In this document: positions 26,955 through 36,251 of the stretch, piece by piece
How the letters are laid out: every line of letters starts with the position of its first letter
Position numbering within the stretch: the stretch's first letter is position 1
From: Halovenus sp037080055
GTDB lineage: Archaea > Halobacteriota > Halobacteria > Halobacteriales > Haloarculaceae
Assembly: GCF_037080055.1 (NCBI RefSeq)
Contig: NZ_JBAOJI010000001.1
Span: 372,001 to 436,000, forward strand
Length of the DNA: 64,000 bases
Direction: 5' to 3'
Notes under the pieces: model-generated
Databases searched by the model: none
What the model was told of the DNA's origin: nothing
Seen by the model: the letters and a program-made list of their open reading frames with translations, nothing else
Program-made: the position numbers and the translations under genes

Positions 26955-27818
26955 TCATTGGTAGGTGTTTGTGTAGCCGCCGTCCCAGAGCATGTCTGCC
27001 CCGTTGAGGTGTTTCCCGTGTCGAGAGAAACCGATGGTGAAGAGGTTCGCCACCTCCGCGGGAGTCATCATCTCTTTCGTTCGGGCCTGTCCAAGCATCA
27101 CGTCCTCAACGACTTCCTGTTTCGAGATACCGCGCTGCTCGGCGGTGTCCTCGATCTGGTTGACCATCAGCGGCGTCAACACGTAGCCGACCGAGACCGA
27201 AAAGCCGCGGAGAGTCCCGTTCCCTTCGGCAGCTATCGCACGTGTCAGTCCGGCGATCGCGTGTTTCGCGGTGATGTAGGCAGGCTTGCGCTCGGTCGCG
27301 TAGTGGCCGTGAACCGAGGACATGTTGGCGATTGCGCCGACGCCGTCGTCGGTGTTCTCGATGTGCGGAATAGTCTTCTTCGCCGTCACAAAGGGCGACC
27401 GGACCATGAGATCCTGCAAGAGATCGTACTTCTCCATCGGGAACTCCGCGATGGAGTCGATGTGTTGCATCCCGGCGATATTGGCCACGTACCGAAGGTC
27501 GCCGAGGTCGGCGGCCGCCTCGACGACTGCGCCGACATCCTCGTCGTCGGTCAGGTCTGTCTCGACCGCTTCGATGCGTCCGCTGGCGCCCACATCGTCT
27601 GCGATCTCTTTTGTCTCCTCCATCCCGTCGGTATCGATATCCGCACCGACCACGGTCAGGCCGTTGGCGGCGAGTGCAACCGCTGTCGCCTGCCCGATAC
27701 CCGAGGCCGCACCGGTCACGAGTGCGACTGTCTCCTCGGTGAAACGCGGGTCATCCACGATCAGGAGATCCTCACGACTCAGTTCTGGCTGGGTCAGATC
27801 GAAATTGTCGTCTGTCAC
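26955..27818 (-). CDS. bdhA: 3-hydroxybutyrate dehydrogenase (SDR family)
   Basis: Oxidises 3-hydroxybutyrate to acetoacetate with NAD+. It has TGAASGIGQA for cofactor binding, IANMSSVHG with the catalytic serine, AYITAKHA for Tyr/Lys, and the 3HB-dehydrogenase block GYVLTPLMVNQIEDTAEQRG. The 287-residue protein has a 25-residue acidic N-terminal extension. Followed after 28 bases by the patatin hydrolase, together forming a PHB-mobilisation unit. Confidence 0.85.
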   Translation of the reverse strand: MTDDNFDLTQPELSREDLLIVDDPRFTEETVALVTGAASGIGQATAVALAANGLTVVGADIDTDGMEETKEIADDVGASGRIEAVETDLTDDEDVGAVVEAAADLGDLRYVANIAGMQHIDSIAEFPMEKYDLLQDLMVRSPFVTAKKTIPHIENTDDGVGAIANMSSVHGHYATERKPAYITAKHAIAGLTRAIAAEGNGTLRGFSVSVGYVLTPLMVNQIEDTAEQRGISKQEVVEDVMLGQARTKEMMTPAEVANLFTIGFSRHGKHLNGADMLWDGGYTNTYQ

Positions 27819-27871
27819 AGGTGAACTACGTCACAGTCACTGATAAAAATCGGAGTTAACGCACGATAACG

Positions 27872-30013
27872 TCACTCCAGCGTGTCCGTCCGTCCGGGGA
27901 CACCGCGGCCCTGATAGAACTCCCCGCCCCACTGGCTGATCCAGATCTCTTGATTCGAGAGATACAGCGCCATTTCGGTGTCGAAGGTGTCGTCGGTGAC
28001 CGACCACTCGTCGGCCGCGGTGTCGTAGGCAACCTCGCGGTTGTAGACCGCCGCCTGACCGAACTCGCCACCGGCGTTCGGCGGCAGCGGGAGCGTGTAC
28101 TCTGCGTTTTCTTCCCGAGAGTTCGGCCGCTCGGCCCGCTGGAGGCGGCCGCGATTGAACGTCTGGTTGAAGAAGGAGGCGTACTGGGACTGTATCTCCG
28201 AGCGGTCCAACAGCACGTCCGCAGCGTTCAGCCCACCGGTGATGTCGCCCGCGTCCCGCGCCGTGATGGTGTACGTCGAGTCGTCCGGCCCGGATGCGAA
28301 GGTGCCGGCATCCTCGTCGTACAGCTCCTCGGACAGGTAGCCCAGCACGTTATCGGCCGTATCTGAGTGGTCGACGCCGTCGATCTGTGAGGCCCAGAGC
28401 AGCCCCTGCCCGACGACGCCCTGCGTGGCGGCCTGGTTGGCAGCGCCGCTGTCGACGCGGCCGTTATCATCGAGGTTGGCCTCGATACGGCCGGCCAGTC
28501 CGTCGGCGTAGTCGGCCGCCGCAGTTCGGAGTTGGTCCTGTTGGGTCTGGGTGCCGAACCAGCCGATAGCGCCGAGCAGTTCGCCAGCCAACCGGGTGTT
28601 CTCTACACTCGCGGGATCGACGGCGTTCATCGTCGTCTGACCCATCCCGTTGGTGAGCATCTGGATGTTCTCGGACGGGATCAGCGGCTCGGGGTTCTCG
28701 TAGCCGAACCAGCCGCCCTGTGCGAGGCTGTTGAGGTTCGAGAGAAACCACAGCATCGAAGAATGGTGACGGGGCTGTGGCGTCTCGTCGACCAGTCCCT
28801 CGCCCGGCCGGAACGCAGAGCCGACCAGCAGGTTCTCGTCGTTCAGCCGGAAATTGCCGCCGCCCTGCTCGCCGACGAGGGCGAAGACGGTGCCAACCTG
28901 GGCCATCGTCGATAGGACCATCGCCCGGAACCGAGGCGCGAGTGCCGCCGGCAGAATATCGGCGTGATCCTCGAAGTTTTTCGCCCAGGTGATGCCCTTG
29001 AGGTGGGTCCAGGCCAGCGACGAGGGACTGACTGTCATCGACGAGCCCTCCCGGTCCCACATGAGTGTGCGAGCATCCGGCCGCCCGCCGTCGCCGTCGA
29101 AGACTGGCTGTTCGGTGAACCTCGGATCGCCCTCGGTGAACGGCGCCATGTTGAGGTTCGGCTCGATGACCGGCGGTTGGTCAGCGTCGGCGGCCTCGAC
29201 GATTGCCGGGAATCGCTGGTTGAACTGTTCTCGTTGCTGGTCGGTGGCCGGGAAGATGATCCCGTTGCCCGAGAGCGTAATCGTCGTGCTCATATTGTAC
29301 AGCGAGTACCAGTACGAATCCCACGTCCCGTCCGTCCAGTCGTAGCTCACTGTCGGGGCTTCGATCTCGACGCCAGTCAGTTCGAGCAGGTCGGCCAGTC
29401 CGGTGCTCTCGGAACTGCCGAGGTCTTCGATCGGAGCCGTTCCGGGACCGGTTGCAGCCTCGCCGACGATCACGAGCCCGACCATCCCCAGCCCGCGGTG
29501 CGGCCGGCAGTAGTAGTTGTAGACGCCGGGCGTCTCGAAAGTATGCTCGAACGTCCCGCCGGACATCGTCCCGGAGTCGAAAGAGTCGGCGCCCTCTGGA
29601 ATCCGCAGCACTGCGTCAGTGTCCGGATGGTAGGAGGTCGCAGAGTGGTTTCCGCTCGCAATCTCCCATGTGACCGTCGCGCCCTCCTCGACCCACGCGA
29701 CCGCGGGCGAGAAGACGTTTTGCCCCGCACCCTGATCGGAGTCGAGTGAGAGCGCCTCGACCGTCGCGGAGGACTGGAGATCGTCGGGGCCGCCGATGAC
29801 ATCCGCGCCCGGCACCTGTTCGTCCTCCGTTCCCGATCCGTCGTCGGTCTGGTCGGCCGAGTCGTTGTCGTCGTTCGGCCCGTTGGTATCGTCGTCTTGG
29901 CCATCAGAACTATCGTCGTCGCTGCTCCCACAGCCGGCCAGCCCGACCGTTGCGCCGGCACCGAGCACCTGCAGGAGTCGTCGCCGGTTCGTCTCTCCCG
30001 TGTTTCGTGTCAT
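27872..30013 (-). CDS. Tat lipoprotein with halocyanin-type cupredoxin domain and large novel C-terminal domain
   Basis: Exported, membrane-anchored copper protein of 713 residues. The N-terminus is RRRLLQVLGAGATVGLAGC, a twin-arginine lipobox with C28 as lipid site, then an Asp-rich linker. A cupredoxin domain spans about 85-185 with type-1 copper ligands H123, C169, H172 and M177 (YCRPHRGLGM). The remaining 500 residues are a helical, Trp/Gln-rich domain I do not recognise. Halocyanins are usually under 200 residues, so this is a fusion. It probably transfers electrons outside the membrane or uses copper catalytically. ATG at 30013 begins the Tat signal. Confidence 0.8.
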   Translation of the reverse strand: MTRNTGETNRRRLLQVLGAGATVGLAGCGSSDDDSSDGQDDDTNGPNDDNDSADQTDDGSGTEDEQVPGADVIGGPDDLQSSATVEALSLDSDQGAGQNVFSPAVAWVEEGATVTWEIASGNHSATSYHPDTDAVLRIPEGADSFDSGTMSGGTFEHTFETPGVYNYYCRPHRGLGMVGLVIVGEAATGPGTAPIEDLGSSESTGLADLLELTGVEIEAPTVSYDWTDGTWDSYWYSLYNMSTTITLSGNGIIFPATDQQREQFNQRFPAIVEAADADQPPVIEPNLNMAPFTEGDPRFTEQPVFDGDGGRPDARTLMWDREGSSMTVSPSSLAWTHLKGITWAKNFEDHADILPAALAPRFRAMVLSTMAQVGTVFALVGEQGGGNFRLNDENLLVGSAFRPGEGLVDETPQPRHHSSMLWFLSNLNSLAQGGWFGYENPEPLIPSENIQMLTNGMGQTTMNAVDPASVENTRLAGELLGAIGWFGTQTQQDQLRTAAADYADGLAGRIEANLDDNGRVDSGAANQAATQGVVGQGLLWASQIDGVDHSDTADNVLGYLSEELYDEDAGTFASGPDDSTYTITARDAGDITGGLNAADVLLDRSEIQSQYASFFNQTFNRGRLQRAERPNSREENAEYTLPLPPNAGGEFGQAAVYNREVAYDTAADEWSVTDDTFDTEMALYLSNQEIWISQWGGEFYQGRGVPGRTDTLE

Positions 30014-30197
30014 ACAGCAACACCTTCGAGAGTAGGGGGTATGATGCTGTGTTCGTCGTGTGTCCACGACACCAATCTGCGAAGGGATTATGTGATAGAA
30101 CGCGCCTACCACGGGGTTTGGACCAGTGTGACCGGTTGTGCAAACAGGATACACATCACCGGGAAAGGTTATTGTGTCCTCCACGACAGTGAAATGT

Positions 30198-30458
30198 ATG
30201 GCAAAACAGTCGCGTTCTGACGAAGCGACTGCGCTGTCGGAGATGCCGCCTAGCGCGAAACTTGTCGTCAAGACGCTCGAACACGAAGGTGAACTCACAC
30301 AGCCACAACTCGCCGAGCAGACGCTTCTCGCCGGTCGAACAGTCCGGTCTGCCCTCTCAGAACTCGAAGACGCCGGTGTCGTCACCTCCAGAAGTTCCGT
30401 CGTCGACGCACGGAAGACGCTGTACTCGCTGACCGAGTCGGAGCAACAGACAGAGTAA
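30198..30458 (+). CDS. Small winged-helix regulator (MarR-like)
   Basis: An 86-residue DNA-binding protein: EMPPSAKLVVKTLEHEGELTQPQLAEQTLLAGRTVRSALSEL forms a helix-turn-helix and SRSSVVDARKTLYSL the wing. It is divergent from the cupredoxin lipoprotein, with 184 bases between. ATG at 30198 is used; short one-domain regulators like this are common in haloarchaea. Confidence 0.75.
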   Translation: MAKQSRSDEATALSEMPPSAKLVVKTLEHEGELTQPQLAEQTLLAGRTVRSALSELEDAGVVTSRSSVVDARKTLYSLTESEQQTE

Positions 30459-30527
30459 TCTCAGCGTGCAGTCGAGGGTTACCGGATTCTCACCAACACT
30501 TACCAGCGAGACGGGAGAGAGGCCTGT

Positions 30528-31952
30528 ATGAGCGAACCATTCGTCGTCGTCGGCGGCGACGCCGCCGGGTTGAGCGCAGCGAGTAAGTGCAAACGAGAGG
30601 ATCCCGACCGGGAGGTTATCGTCTACGAAAAAAGTGACTGGATCTCCTACGCTCACTGCGGGATGCCATACTACGTGAAAGGCGAGGTCGATTCGATCGG
30701 CGATCTACTCTCGCTGTCACCCTCGGAGGTCCGCGAGCGCGGCGTCGACCTCCACCGCAATCACGAAGTCGTCGATATCGACCCCGACCGACAGGTCGTC
30801 CGCGTCGAGGCTGACGGCGAATCCGCTGAGCAGTCCTACGGTGATCTTCTGATCGCGACGGGCGCGCGGGCGGTCAGCGCTCCCATCGACGGGACCGATC
30901 TGGACGACGTCTTCACGATGCACCACATGCACTCGGCGGCGGCGCTGCGGGCGCTTCTGACCCCGCCCGAGGAAGCCGACGACTCGATTTTCGACGCTGG
31001 CTACGTCGACCTCTCGGAGATGACCGAGTACTTCGAGCGCGACCCGCCCGAAACGGTCGCCATCGTCGGCGGCGGCTACGTCGGCGTCGAGATGGCCGAG
31101 GCATTCCTCGCGTGGGACCTCGACACGTATCTCTACCAGCGCCCCAGTCGTCCGGCCCCGCCCTTCGGCGAGGCTGTCGGCGACGAACTCGTCGAGTATC
31201 TCGACGAATCCGGAGTCGAATTGCATCTCGACACCGAAGTCGAAACCCTCGACGGCGACGGAAGCATCGAGCGCGTCGTCGCCGAGGACGGGACAGTCGA
31301 GGTAGATCTAGCACTCGTCGGGATCGGAATCCGGCCGAACACGGGACTCGTCGCGGACACGGGCGTCGAGCTCGGCGACTCCGGCGCGATCACAGTCGAC
31401 GAGTACGGCCGGACAGCGGTCGAGGATATCTACGCGGCGGGCGACTGCGCGGAGGACCGCCACGCCGTCACCGGGGAGGACGAGTGGGTGCCGCTCGGAC
31501 TGACGGCCAACCGCGCCGGCCGCGCTATCGGCCAGACCGTCGCTGGCGGCCTCGAACCCGTCGGCGATATCGCCGGAACGGCGGTGCTGAAGGCGTTCGA
31601 TCTGGAGTGCGGTCGGACGGGAATCGTCGACCACGACCGCGCCGAGGCGGCCGGCTTCGATCCCGTCTCGGAGACGATCACTGCGGGGTCGCGGTCGGGC
31701 TACTACCCCGGCAACGCGGAGACGACAGTGACGCTGACCGCCGACCGCGGGAGCGGCAAACTGCTCGGTGGCACCATCGCCGGCGAGGATCGGGCGGCGA
31801 TCCGTATCGACACGCTGGCGTCGGCGTTACACAAGGAGACGACAGTTGGCGAACTCGAACGGTTCGACCTCGCGTACGCGCCGCCGTTTAGCCCGGTCTG
31901 GGATCCGATTCTCGTCGCGGCAAAAGTGCTAAACGGGTCGCTCACGGGGTGA
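30528..31952 (+). CDS. FAD-dependent pyridine nucleotide-disulfide oxidoreductase, CoA-disulfide reductase/NADH oxidase type
   Basis: Flavoprotein of 474 residues with VVVGGDAAGLSAAS for FAD, the single redox cysteine C44 in SYAHCGMPYY (as in CoA-disulfide reductase and NADH oxidase), VAIVGGGYVGVEMAE for NAD(P)H, and a C-terminal dimerisation domain. It carries an approximately 25-residue insertion around residues 150-170 before the NAD domain. Role may be CoA/thiol redox balance. In order with a PiT transporter, 150 bases apart. Confidence 0.85.
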   Translation: MSEPFVVVGGDAAGLSAASKCKREDPDREVIVYEKSDWISYAHCGMPYYVKGEVDSIGDLLSLSPSEVRERGVDLHRNHEVVDIDPDRQVVRVEADGESAEQSYGDLLIATGARAVSAPIDGTDLDDVFTMHHMHSAAALRALLTPPEEADDSIFDAGYVDLSEMTEYFERDPPETVAIVGGGYVGVEMAEAFLAWDLDTYLYQRPSRPAPPFGEAVGDELVEYLDESGVELHLDTEVETLDGDGSIERVVAEDGTVEVDLALVGIGIRPNTGLVADTGVELGDSGAITVDEYGRTAVEDIYAAGDCAEDRHAVTGEDEWVPLGLTANRAGRAIGQTVAGGLEPVGDIAGTAVLKAFDLECGRTGIVDHDRAEAAGFDPVSETITAGSRSGYYPGNAETTVTLTADRGSGKLLGGTIAGEDRAAIRIDTLASALHKETTVGELERFDLAYAPPFSPVWDPILVAAKVLNGSLTG

Positions 31953-32103
31953 AAGTCCGGTAGGCGAAAGATCGAGAGCGGAAACTGCGAAGGCAATACG
32001 TTGTGCTGTGACCCGGGAGGATATCGCCTCACAGGAAACTTTATTCGAGCCCCTAGAGAAGCCAAAGATATGAGTCATCGCCAGCGCTGTGGGGGGAGGT
32101 GAC

Positions 32104-33315
32104 GTGCCGGGGCTCGTTTTTTGGGCGCTCGTCGCACTGGCAACCATCACCAGTCTCGCCACGGCGTGGGCCCTCGGGGCCAACAGCAACTCGCCACCCT
32201 TCGCCCCCGCTATCGGTGCCAACGCCATCTCGACGATGCGGGCGGCCTTTCTCGTCGGGATTCTCGCTGCGCTCGGTGCACTGGCACAGGGCGGAGCAAT
32301 TTCCGAAACAGTCGGTGCGGGCCTCATCGACGGCGTACAGATCACGTCGCTGGCAGCGACGGCGGGCCTGCTGACCGCGACGACGTTCATGGTCATCGGC
32401 GTCTACACCGGCTATCCAGTGCCCGCAGCGTTCGCCACGACGGGGGCGATGGTCGGCGTTGGACTCTCGCTGGGCGGTGATCCCGCCATCGACACCTACC
32501 GCCAAATCGCGATATTCTGGGTGCTCGTCCCCCCTGTGTCGGGCGGACTCGCCTATCTGACCGCGACGCTACTCCGGCGCGACGATATTCCCGAGACCAC
32601 CAGCGTCCCGTTGCTGGCGGCAATCGTTGGCGGTATCATCGCGAACGTGCAACTGACGATCATTCCCTCTCCTCCAGGGGTCGATCAGAGTTCCATCGGG
32701 TCGTTTTTCGCGAGACAGGTCGAGACACCGACAGTCGCCGGGATCGATCCGCTATTGGTGCTCGTAACGCTGGCCGTCGCGGCGGTGAGTTTCTCGATCA
32801 TGCGCCGACGGACAGAAGAGTCCGCAGAAGGAGGAATCCGGGCCTTTCTCGTCGTCCTCGGGAGTGTCGTCGCCTTCTCCAGCGGCGGCAGCCAGGTTGG
32901 ATTGGCGACCGGTCCGCTCGAAAACCTCTACGGGACCGAACTCGGCCTGCCCGGAATCGTGCTGCTCGCTCTCGGTGCGACCGGCATCCTCGTCGGCGCG
33001 TGGATGGGCGCACCCAAACTGCTCCAGGCGACCTCCCGGGAGTACGCGCAGTTGGGCGTCCGCCGCTCCATCGCCGCGCTCGTGCCCGGCTTTATCATCG
33101 CACAGCTAGCCATCGCGCTGGGAATCCCCATCTCGTTCAACAACATCATCATCTCTGGCGTGATCGGCGGCGGCCTCGCTGGTGGCTCGGCGGGCGTCTC
33201 GCGGCGGAAAATCGGCGTGACGCTCACGTTCTGGGTGATCACGCTGGTCAGTTCGATCGCGGTCGGATTCGGGTTGTACAGAGTCTTTGCCGCGGTACTC
33301 GGCGGCGGAGTTTAG
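32104..33315 (+). CDS. Inorganic phosphate transporter, PiT family
   Basis: Membrane permease of about 403 residues with 10-11 hydrophobic segments. The family signature appears as GANSNSPPFAPAIGANAIS near the N-terminus and as NNIIISGVIGGGLAGGS in the second half. Probably sodium- or proton-coupled phosphate (or sulfate) uptake. The start is uncertain: GTG at 32104 or at 32089. A ten-codon frame (32070-32102) precedes it and overlaps a GGAGGTGA, possibly a short leader. Confidence 0.85.
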   Translation: MPGLVFWALVALATITSLATAWALGANSNSPPFAPAIGANAISTMRAAFLVGILAALGALAQGGAISETVGAGLIDGVQITSLAATAGLLTATTFMVIGVYTGYPVPAAFATTGAMVGVGLSLGGDPAIDTYRQIAIFWVLVPPVSGGLAYLTATLLRRDDIPETTSVPLLAAIVGGIIANVQLTIIPSPPGVDQSSIGSFFARQVETPTVAGIDPLLVLVTLAVAAVSFSIMRRRTEESAEGGIRAFLVVLGSVVAFSSGGSQVGLATGPLENLYGTELGLPGIVLLALGATGILVGAWMGAPKLLQATSREYAQLGVRRSIAALVPGFIIAQLAIALGIPISFNNIIISGVIGGGLAGGSAGVSRRKIGVTLTFWVITLVSSIAVGFGLYRVFAAVLGGGV

Positions 33316-33743
33316 CGGACGACAGTCACAGTCACCGGAGCCTCGCCGACGACAGTCGTCGCAACGGTCCCGAGCAATCGGCGGGCGATACTGCTCCGCT
33401 CGCCGCCGTGGCCACCCATCACGACCCGGTCGACATCGTGTGCGTCGACGTACGCGAGGATGGTTTCGGCCGGGTCGCCGGTCTCGACGGCTGTCTCGAT
33501 CGTTCGCTCGGCCTCGGCAGCGCGCGTCGTTGCCGCCTCGACGATGTGGTCGGCCCGCTCACGTGCGCTTTCGCGGCGGTCCTCGCCGGCGTCGAGCACG
33601 CCGCCCTCGCTCATCCTCACGTCGAGCGGCGTCACCACGTTCAGCACCGTCAGACGACAGTCGAAAAGTTCCAGCGCCTCGTCGAGTGCTGCATCGGCGA
33701 GGGGAGAACCATCGAGTGGAACGAGGACGTGCGATGGAGCCAT
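33312..33743 (-). CDS. Universal stress protein (UspA family)
   Basis: A 143-residue UspA protein beginning MAPSHVLVPLDGSPLADAAL with an intact-looking ATP loop VVMGGHGGERSSIARRLLGTVATTVV (G-2x-G-9x-G type). Its stop overlaps the end of the convergent PiT gene by a few bases. It is divergent from the truncated zinc-finger gene at 33835, the presumed ancestral neighbour. Confidence 0.87.
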   Translation of the reverse strand: MAPSHVLVPLDGSPLADAALDEALELFDCRLTVLNVVTPLDVRMSEGGVLDAGEDRRESARERADHIVEAATTRAAEAERTIETAVETGDPAETILAYVDAHDVDRVVMGGHGGERSSIARRLLGTVATTVVGEAPVTVTVVR

Positions 33744-33834
33744 ACGACGAGTTGCATCCGATGGTACATATCGGCAGCGGTCACCCAGGCCAGAGAGACG
33801 TATGCTTACATGCGATTGCGGGGCCAGCCGCCCT

Positions 33835-33948
33835 ATGTCCGAACAGGCCCACGTGATCGCTGGCCGTCGTACGACCGTCTTCGAGGGAACCCGTAAGCAG
33901 GAACAGCACGGCGAGATGCTCGTCGTCAAGCCCGACAACACTGGATAA
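33835..33948 (+). pseudogene. Truncated 5' copy of the zinc-finger gene at 52738 (left island boundary)
   Basis: Reads MSEQAHVIAGRRTTVFEG... for 37 residues then stops. It aligns with the first 38 codons of the intact gene at 52738 with about 12 base substitutions and one missing GTC codon in a GTC run. Homology ends abruptly after KPDNT. The two copies bracket the 18.8-kb low-GC region. Confidence 0.85.
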
Positions 33949-34025
33949 CTACTAGTAGCAGACTGTCAAGAAGCCAGCTGATGCAATCAAGGACGAAAGC
34001 GTCAGTAAATACTGCTAGTGACTGA

Positions 34026-34172
34026 GGAGCTATCGCCGCGGCTGTCGAAGAGTACGAGATGCTGTGCGTTGGAGAGTCTGAACCGTCGCTTCGCGAACGC
34101 ATTTGTTGGCCAACACCGGCTCAGGTCGTCGAGCGATTTTCTCAACCAGTGCTGGTCGTCCGCGACCAGTAA
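34026..34172 (+). pseudogene. C-terminal fragment of a UspA-type domain
   Basis: An in-frame stretch reading AIAAAVEEYEMLCVGESEP ... QPVLVVRDQ then stop, which is the last strand-loop-helix-strand of a UspA domain such as those fused to haloarchaeal amino-acid permeases. A stop codon lies just upstream and no N-terminal part is present. Confidence 0.5.
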
Positions 34173-34337
34173 TCGTGTGCAGTGACAGTGATTATCACAG
34201 GTCTTTCCCACCATGCCAGCACAAAACGCAAATCCCACACCGTAATCTGTGACGTAGCCACGAAAACAACCACAATAATCGCGATGAGAAGCAAGTAGTT
34301 GGGTCCCCGTCACCTGGTTGCGCTATTGTTGCCAGAA

Positions 34338-34346
34338 CTATATATT
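34338..34346 (+). promoter_or_regulatory. TATA box of the NmrA-like gene
   Basis: CTATATATT lies about 27 bases upstream of the ATG at 34373, as expected for a leaderless or nearly leaderless haloarchaeal transcript. Confidence 0.55.
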
Positions 34347-34372
34347 AGTTCAATGGCTAATTAGAGAACGAA

Positions 34373-35254
34373 ATGGCGTTGCAAGATTCGACGGTGCTCG
34401 TGACCGGTGCCACCGGGAACATTGGGTCCGTAGTAGTTCAGCTACTCGCAGAAACTGACGTATCAGTGAGGGCGATGACGCGCAATCCGGAGAGCGTCGA
34501 TTTGGGCGAGAATCAGAATGTAGAGGTAGTCAAAGGCGATTTTATGGTTCCGGAAACACTCGATTCTGCGCTTCAGGGAGTCGAGAAGGCATTCTTGCTC
34601 TCACCGAACGTCGAGAACATGGCTGAAATGCAATCGAACTTCGTAACGGCTGCTGAACGTGCCGATCTCACGCATCTCGTCAAGCTCTCTGCTGCTGGGG
34701 CAGATCCCGACACGTCGTGGGATATTGCACGGTGGCACGGTCGTATCGAGGAAGAAATTGAAGCATCTGATATCGAGTATACGTTTGTTCGGCCGGTCAG
34801 CTACATGCAAAATCTGCTGGATGACGCAGCGACGATTCGATCGCAGGGAGTGTTTGCCCGAGCAACTCCAGCAGACGCCAAAATCAACGTTGTCGATACG
34901 CGCGATGTCGCGAGACTCGTCACCCATGCCCTTCGCGACGAAGGCCATCGGGGACAGGTGTACAAACCGACCGGTCCGGAACCGATTACATTCGGAGCCA
35001 TGGCGGCAGCACTCACCGAAGCCACCGGCCGGCAGGTAGAATTCGAGGAGTTGACACCCGCTGAGGCCAAACAATCGATTCTGAACGAGGGAAATCCGGA
35101 GTGGTTAGCAGACGCGATGGTCGGTCTTCAGGTGGCATTTGGAAACGGGATTGCCGACTTGAATACCGATCACATTACCCAAGTCACCGGGGAACCGCCG
35201 GGGAGTTTCACCGAATTCGCTCACGACCACACCGAGACCTTCACTCCAAACTGA
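34373..35254 (+). CDS. NmrA/NAD(P)H-binding atypical SDR, quinone- or azo-reductase-like
   Basis: A 293-residue Rossmann protein: TVLVTGATGNIGSVVVQLL for nucleotide, AFLLSP after strand four, then VKLSAAGADPDTSWDIARWHG and the C-terminal NTDHITQVTGEPPGSFTEFAHDH. This is the pattern of NmrA-type proteins such as QorB/azoreductase-like oxidoreductases. In a quinone-stress island a quinone reductase role is attractive but unproven. Confidence 0.75.
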   Translation: MALQDSTVLVTGATGNIGSVVVQLLAETDVSVRAMTRNPESVDLGENQNVEVVKGDFMVPETLDSALQGVEKAFLLSPNVENMAEMQSNFVTAAERADLTHLVKLSAAGADPDTSWDIARWHGRIEEEIEASDIEYTFVRPVSYMQNLLDDAATIRSQGVFARATPADAKINVVDTRDVARLVTHALRDEGHRGQVYKPTGPEPITFGAMAAALTEATGRQVEFEELTPAEAKQSILNEGNPEWLADAMVGLQVAFGNGIADLNTDHITQVTGEPPGSFTEFAHDHTETFTPN

Positions 35255-35279
35255 GTCATTATCAGAAAATTCCAGATAG

Positions 35280-35729
35280 ATGTTAGGTTATACATTGTCC
35301 TGGATACACAACCTATCGAGGACCGGTTACTACTCGACGGTACTGCACAGTATCGGAGTCGTGCTTAGTATTATCGCAGTGGGTTTGCGAGGTCTCGGAC
35401 ATCCAGCGATTGGATTCCCCATCGCGATAGGGATCCTCGCAGGGCTAGGATTACTGTCGTCCCCACCCACGACGGATGCACCAGCAGTACTCCGGACTAT
35501 CTCCGGCGGCCCGACAACCGGTGGAAAAAAGCAAGGAGCCACGATCAAACTGTTGTTCGCGGTGGCTCTGCTCTATACCGCACTATCTCCCGCACTGACA
35601 GCGTTCGGAGAACCCTCGACCACGGACATGCTTCTTGGGGTTGCGCTGTTTTCATCTAGTATCGGAACCGCTCTAGAGGCAAAAGAGATCGATAGACGAA
35701 TTACTGACTCCGAGATGTCCGGTAACTAA
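35280..35729 (+). CDS. Hypothetical membrane protein
   Basis: 149 residues with about three to four hydrophobic segments separated by a Gly/Lys-rich loop (GGPTTGGKKQGATIK). Not recognised. It lies 25 bases downstream of the NmrA-like gene on the same strand and may be co-transcribed. Confidence 0.5.
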   Translation: MLGYTLSWIHNLSRTGYYSTVLHSIGVVLSIIAVGLRGLGHPAIGFPIAIGILAGLGLLSSPPTTDAPAVLRTISGGPTTGGKKQGATIKLLFAVALLYTALSPALTAFGEPSTTDMLLGVALFSSSIGTALEAKEIDRRITDSEMSGN

Positions 35730-35775
35730 AACCACTGAGCAGGATATATGAGAGCTTATCGCTAACAATTCAGTG

Positions 35776-36135
35776 ATGGCAATACCAGACTGGCGCTGGT
35801 CCACTGCTAGTTTCAGGGACCAAACGACGCAGTCGTCTGCTGAATTTCTCCAAGAGTCTGAAATTGAAGCCGCAACTGGGCTATTTGAGGTACTATCGAA
35901 TACGACCCGGCTTGAGATTCTTGCCGCCCTGTACAACCAATCAGACTCACTCTCCTACACAGCGCTTCGAGACTCGACATCAGTCAGTGATAAAGGGAAA
36001 TTCAACTACCATCTTCGGCAACTCGAACAACTCGTTCAGAACCAGGATGGACAGTATACGCTTTCTGACCGCGGTGAAAAACTAATGCGGAGCGTACTCT
36101 CCGAGACAGAGATCTGTCGGTTCGGAGAGAGGTAG
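35776..36135 (+). CDS. ArsR-type winged-helix transcriptional regulator
   Basis: A 119-residue DNA-binding protein. LFEVLSNTTRLEILAALYN ... KFNYHLRQLEQLVQNQDGQYTLSD is the haloarchaeal ArsR-like helix-turn-helix and wing. Many relatives carry an additional C-terminal domain of 100-200 residues that is missing here, so it may be a short form or truncated. ATG at 35776, with a GTG one codon upstream as alternative. Confidence 0.75.
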   Translation: MAIPDWRWSTASFRDQTTQSSAEFLQESEIEAATGLFEVLSNTTRLEILAALYNQSDSLSYTALRDSTSVSDKGKFNYHLRQLEQLVQNQDGQYTLSDRGEKLMRSVLSETEICRFGER

Positions 36136-36251
36136 GCGGCCGAGGAGAAATTGAATTCTCCGAGCTTTTAGGTCATTCCGTCGTCTTACCCGTGTTGTGA
36201 CCGTGTTAGGCTCGACTACCAACCAGAGTCACGTCTATCGGAGTCAAGACC

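Larger units (their letters stand above)
33949..34372. other. Left edge of the island, with gene debris
   Basis: No intact gene in 424 bases. It contains the UspA fragment listed separately and, at 34338-34346, a TATA-like CTATATATT about 27 bases before the NmrA-like gene. Confidence 0.55.
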
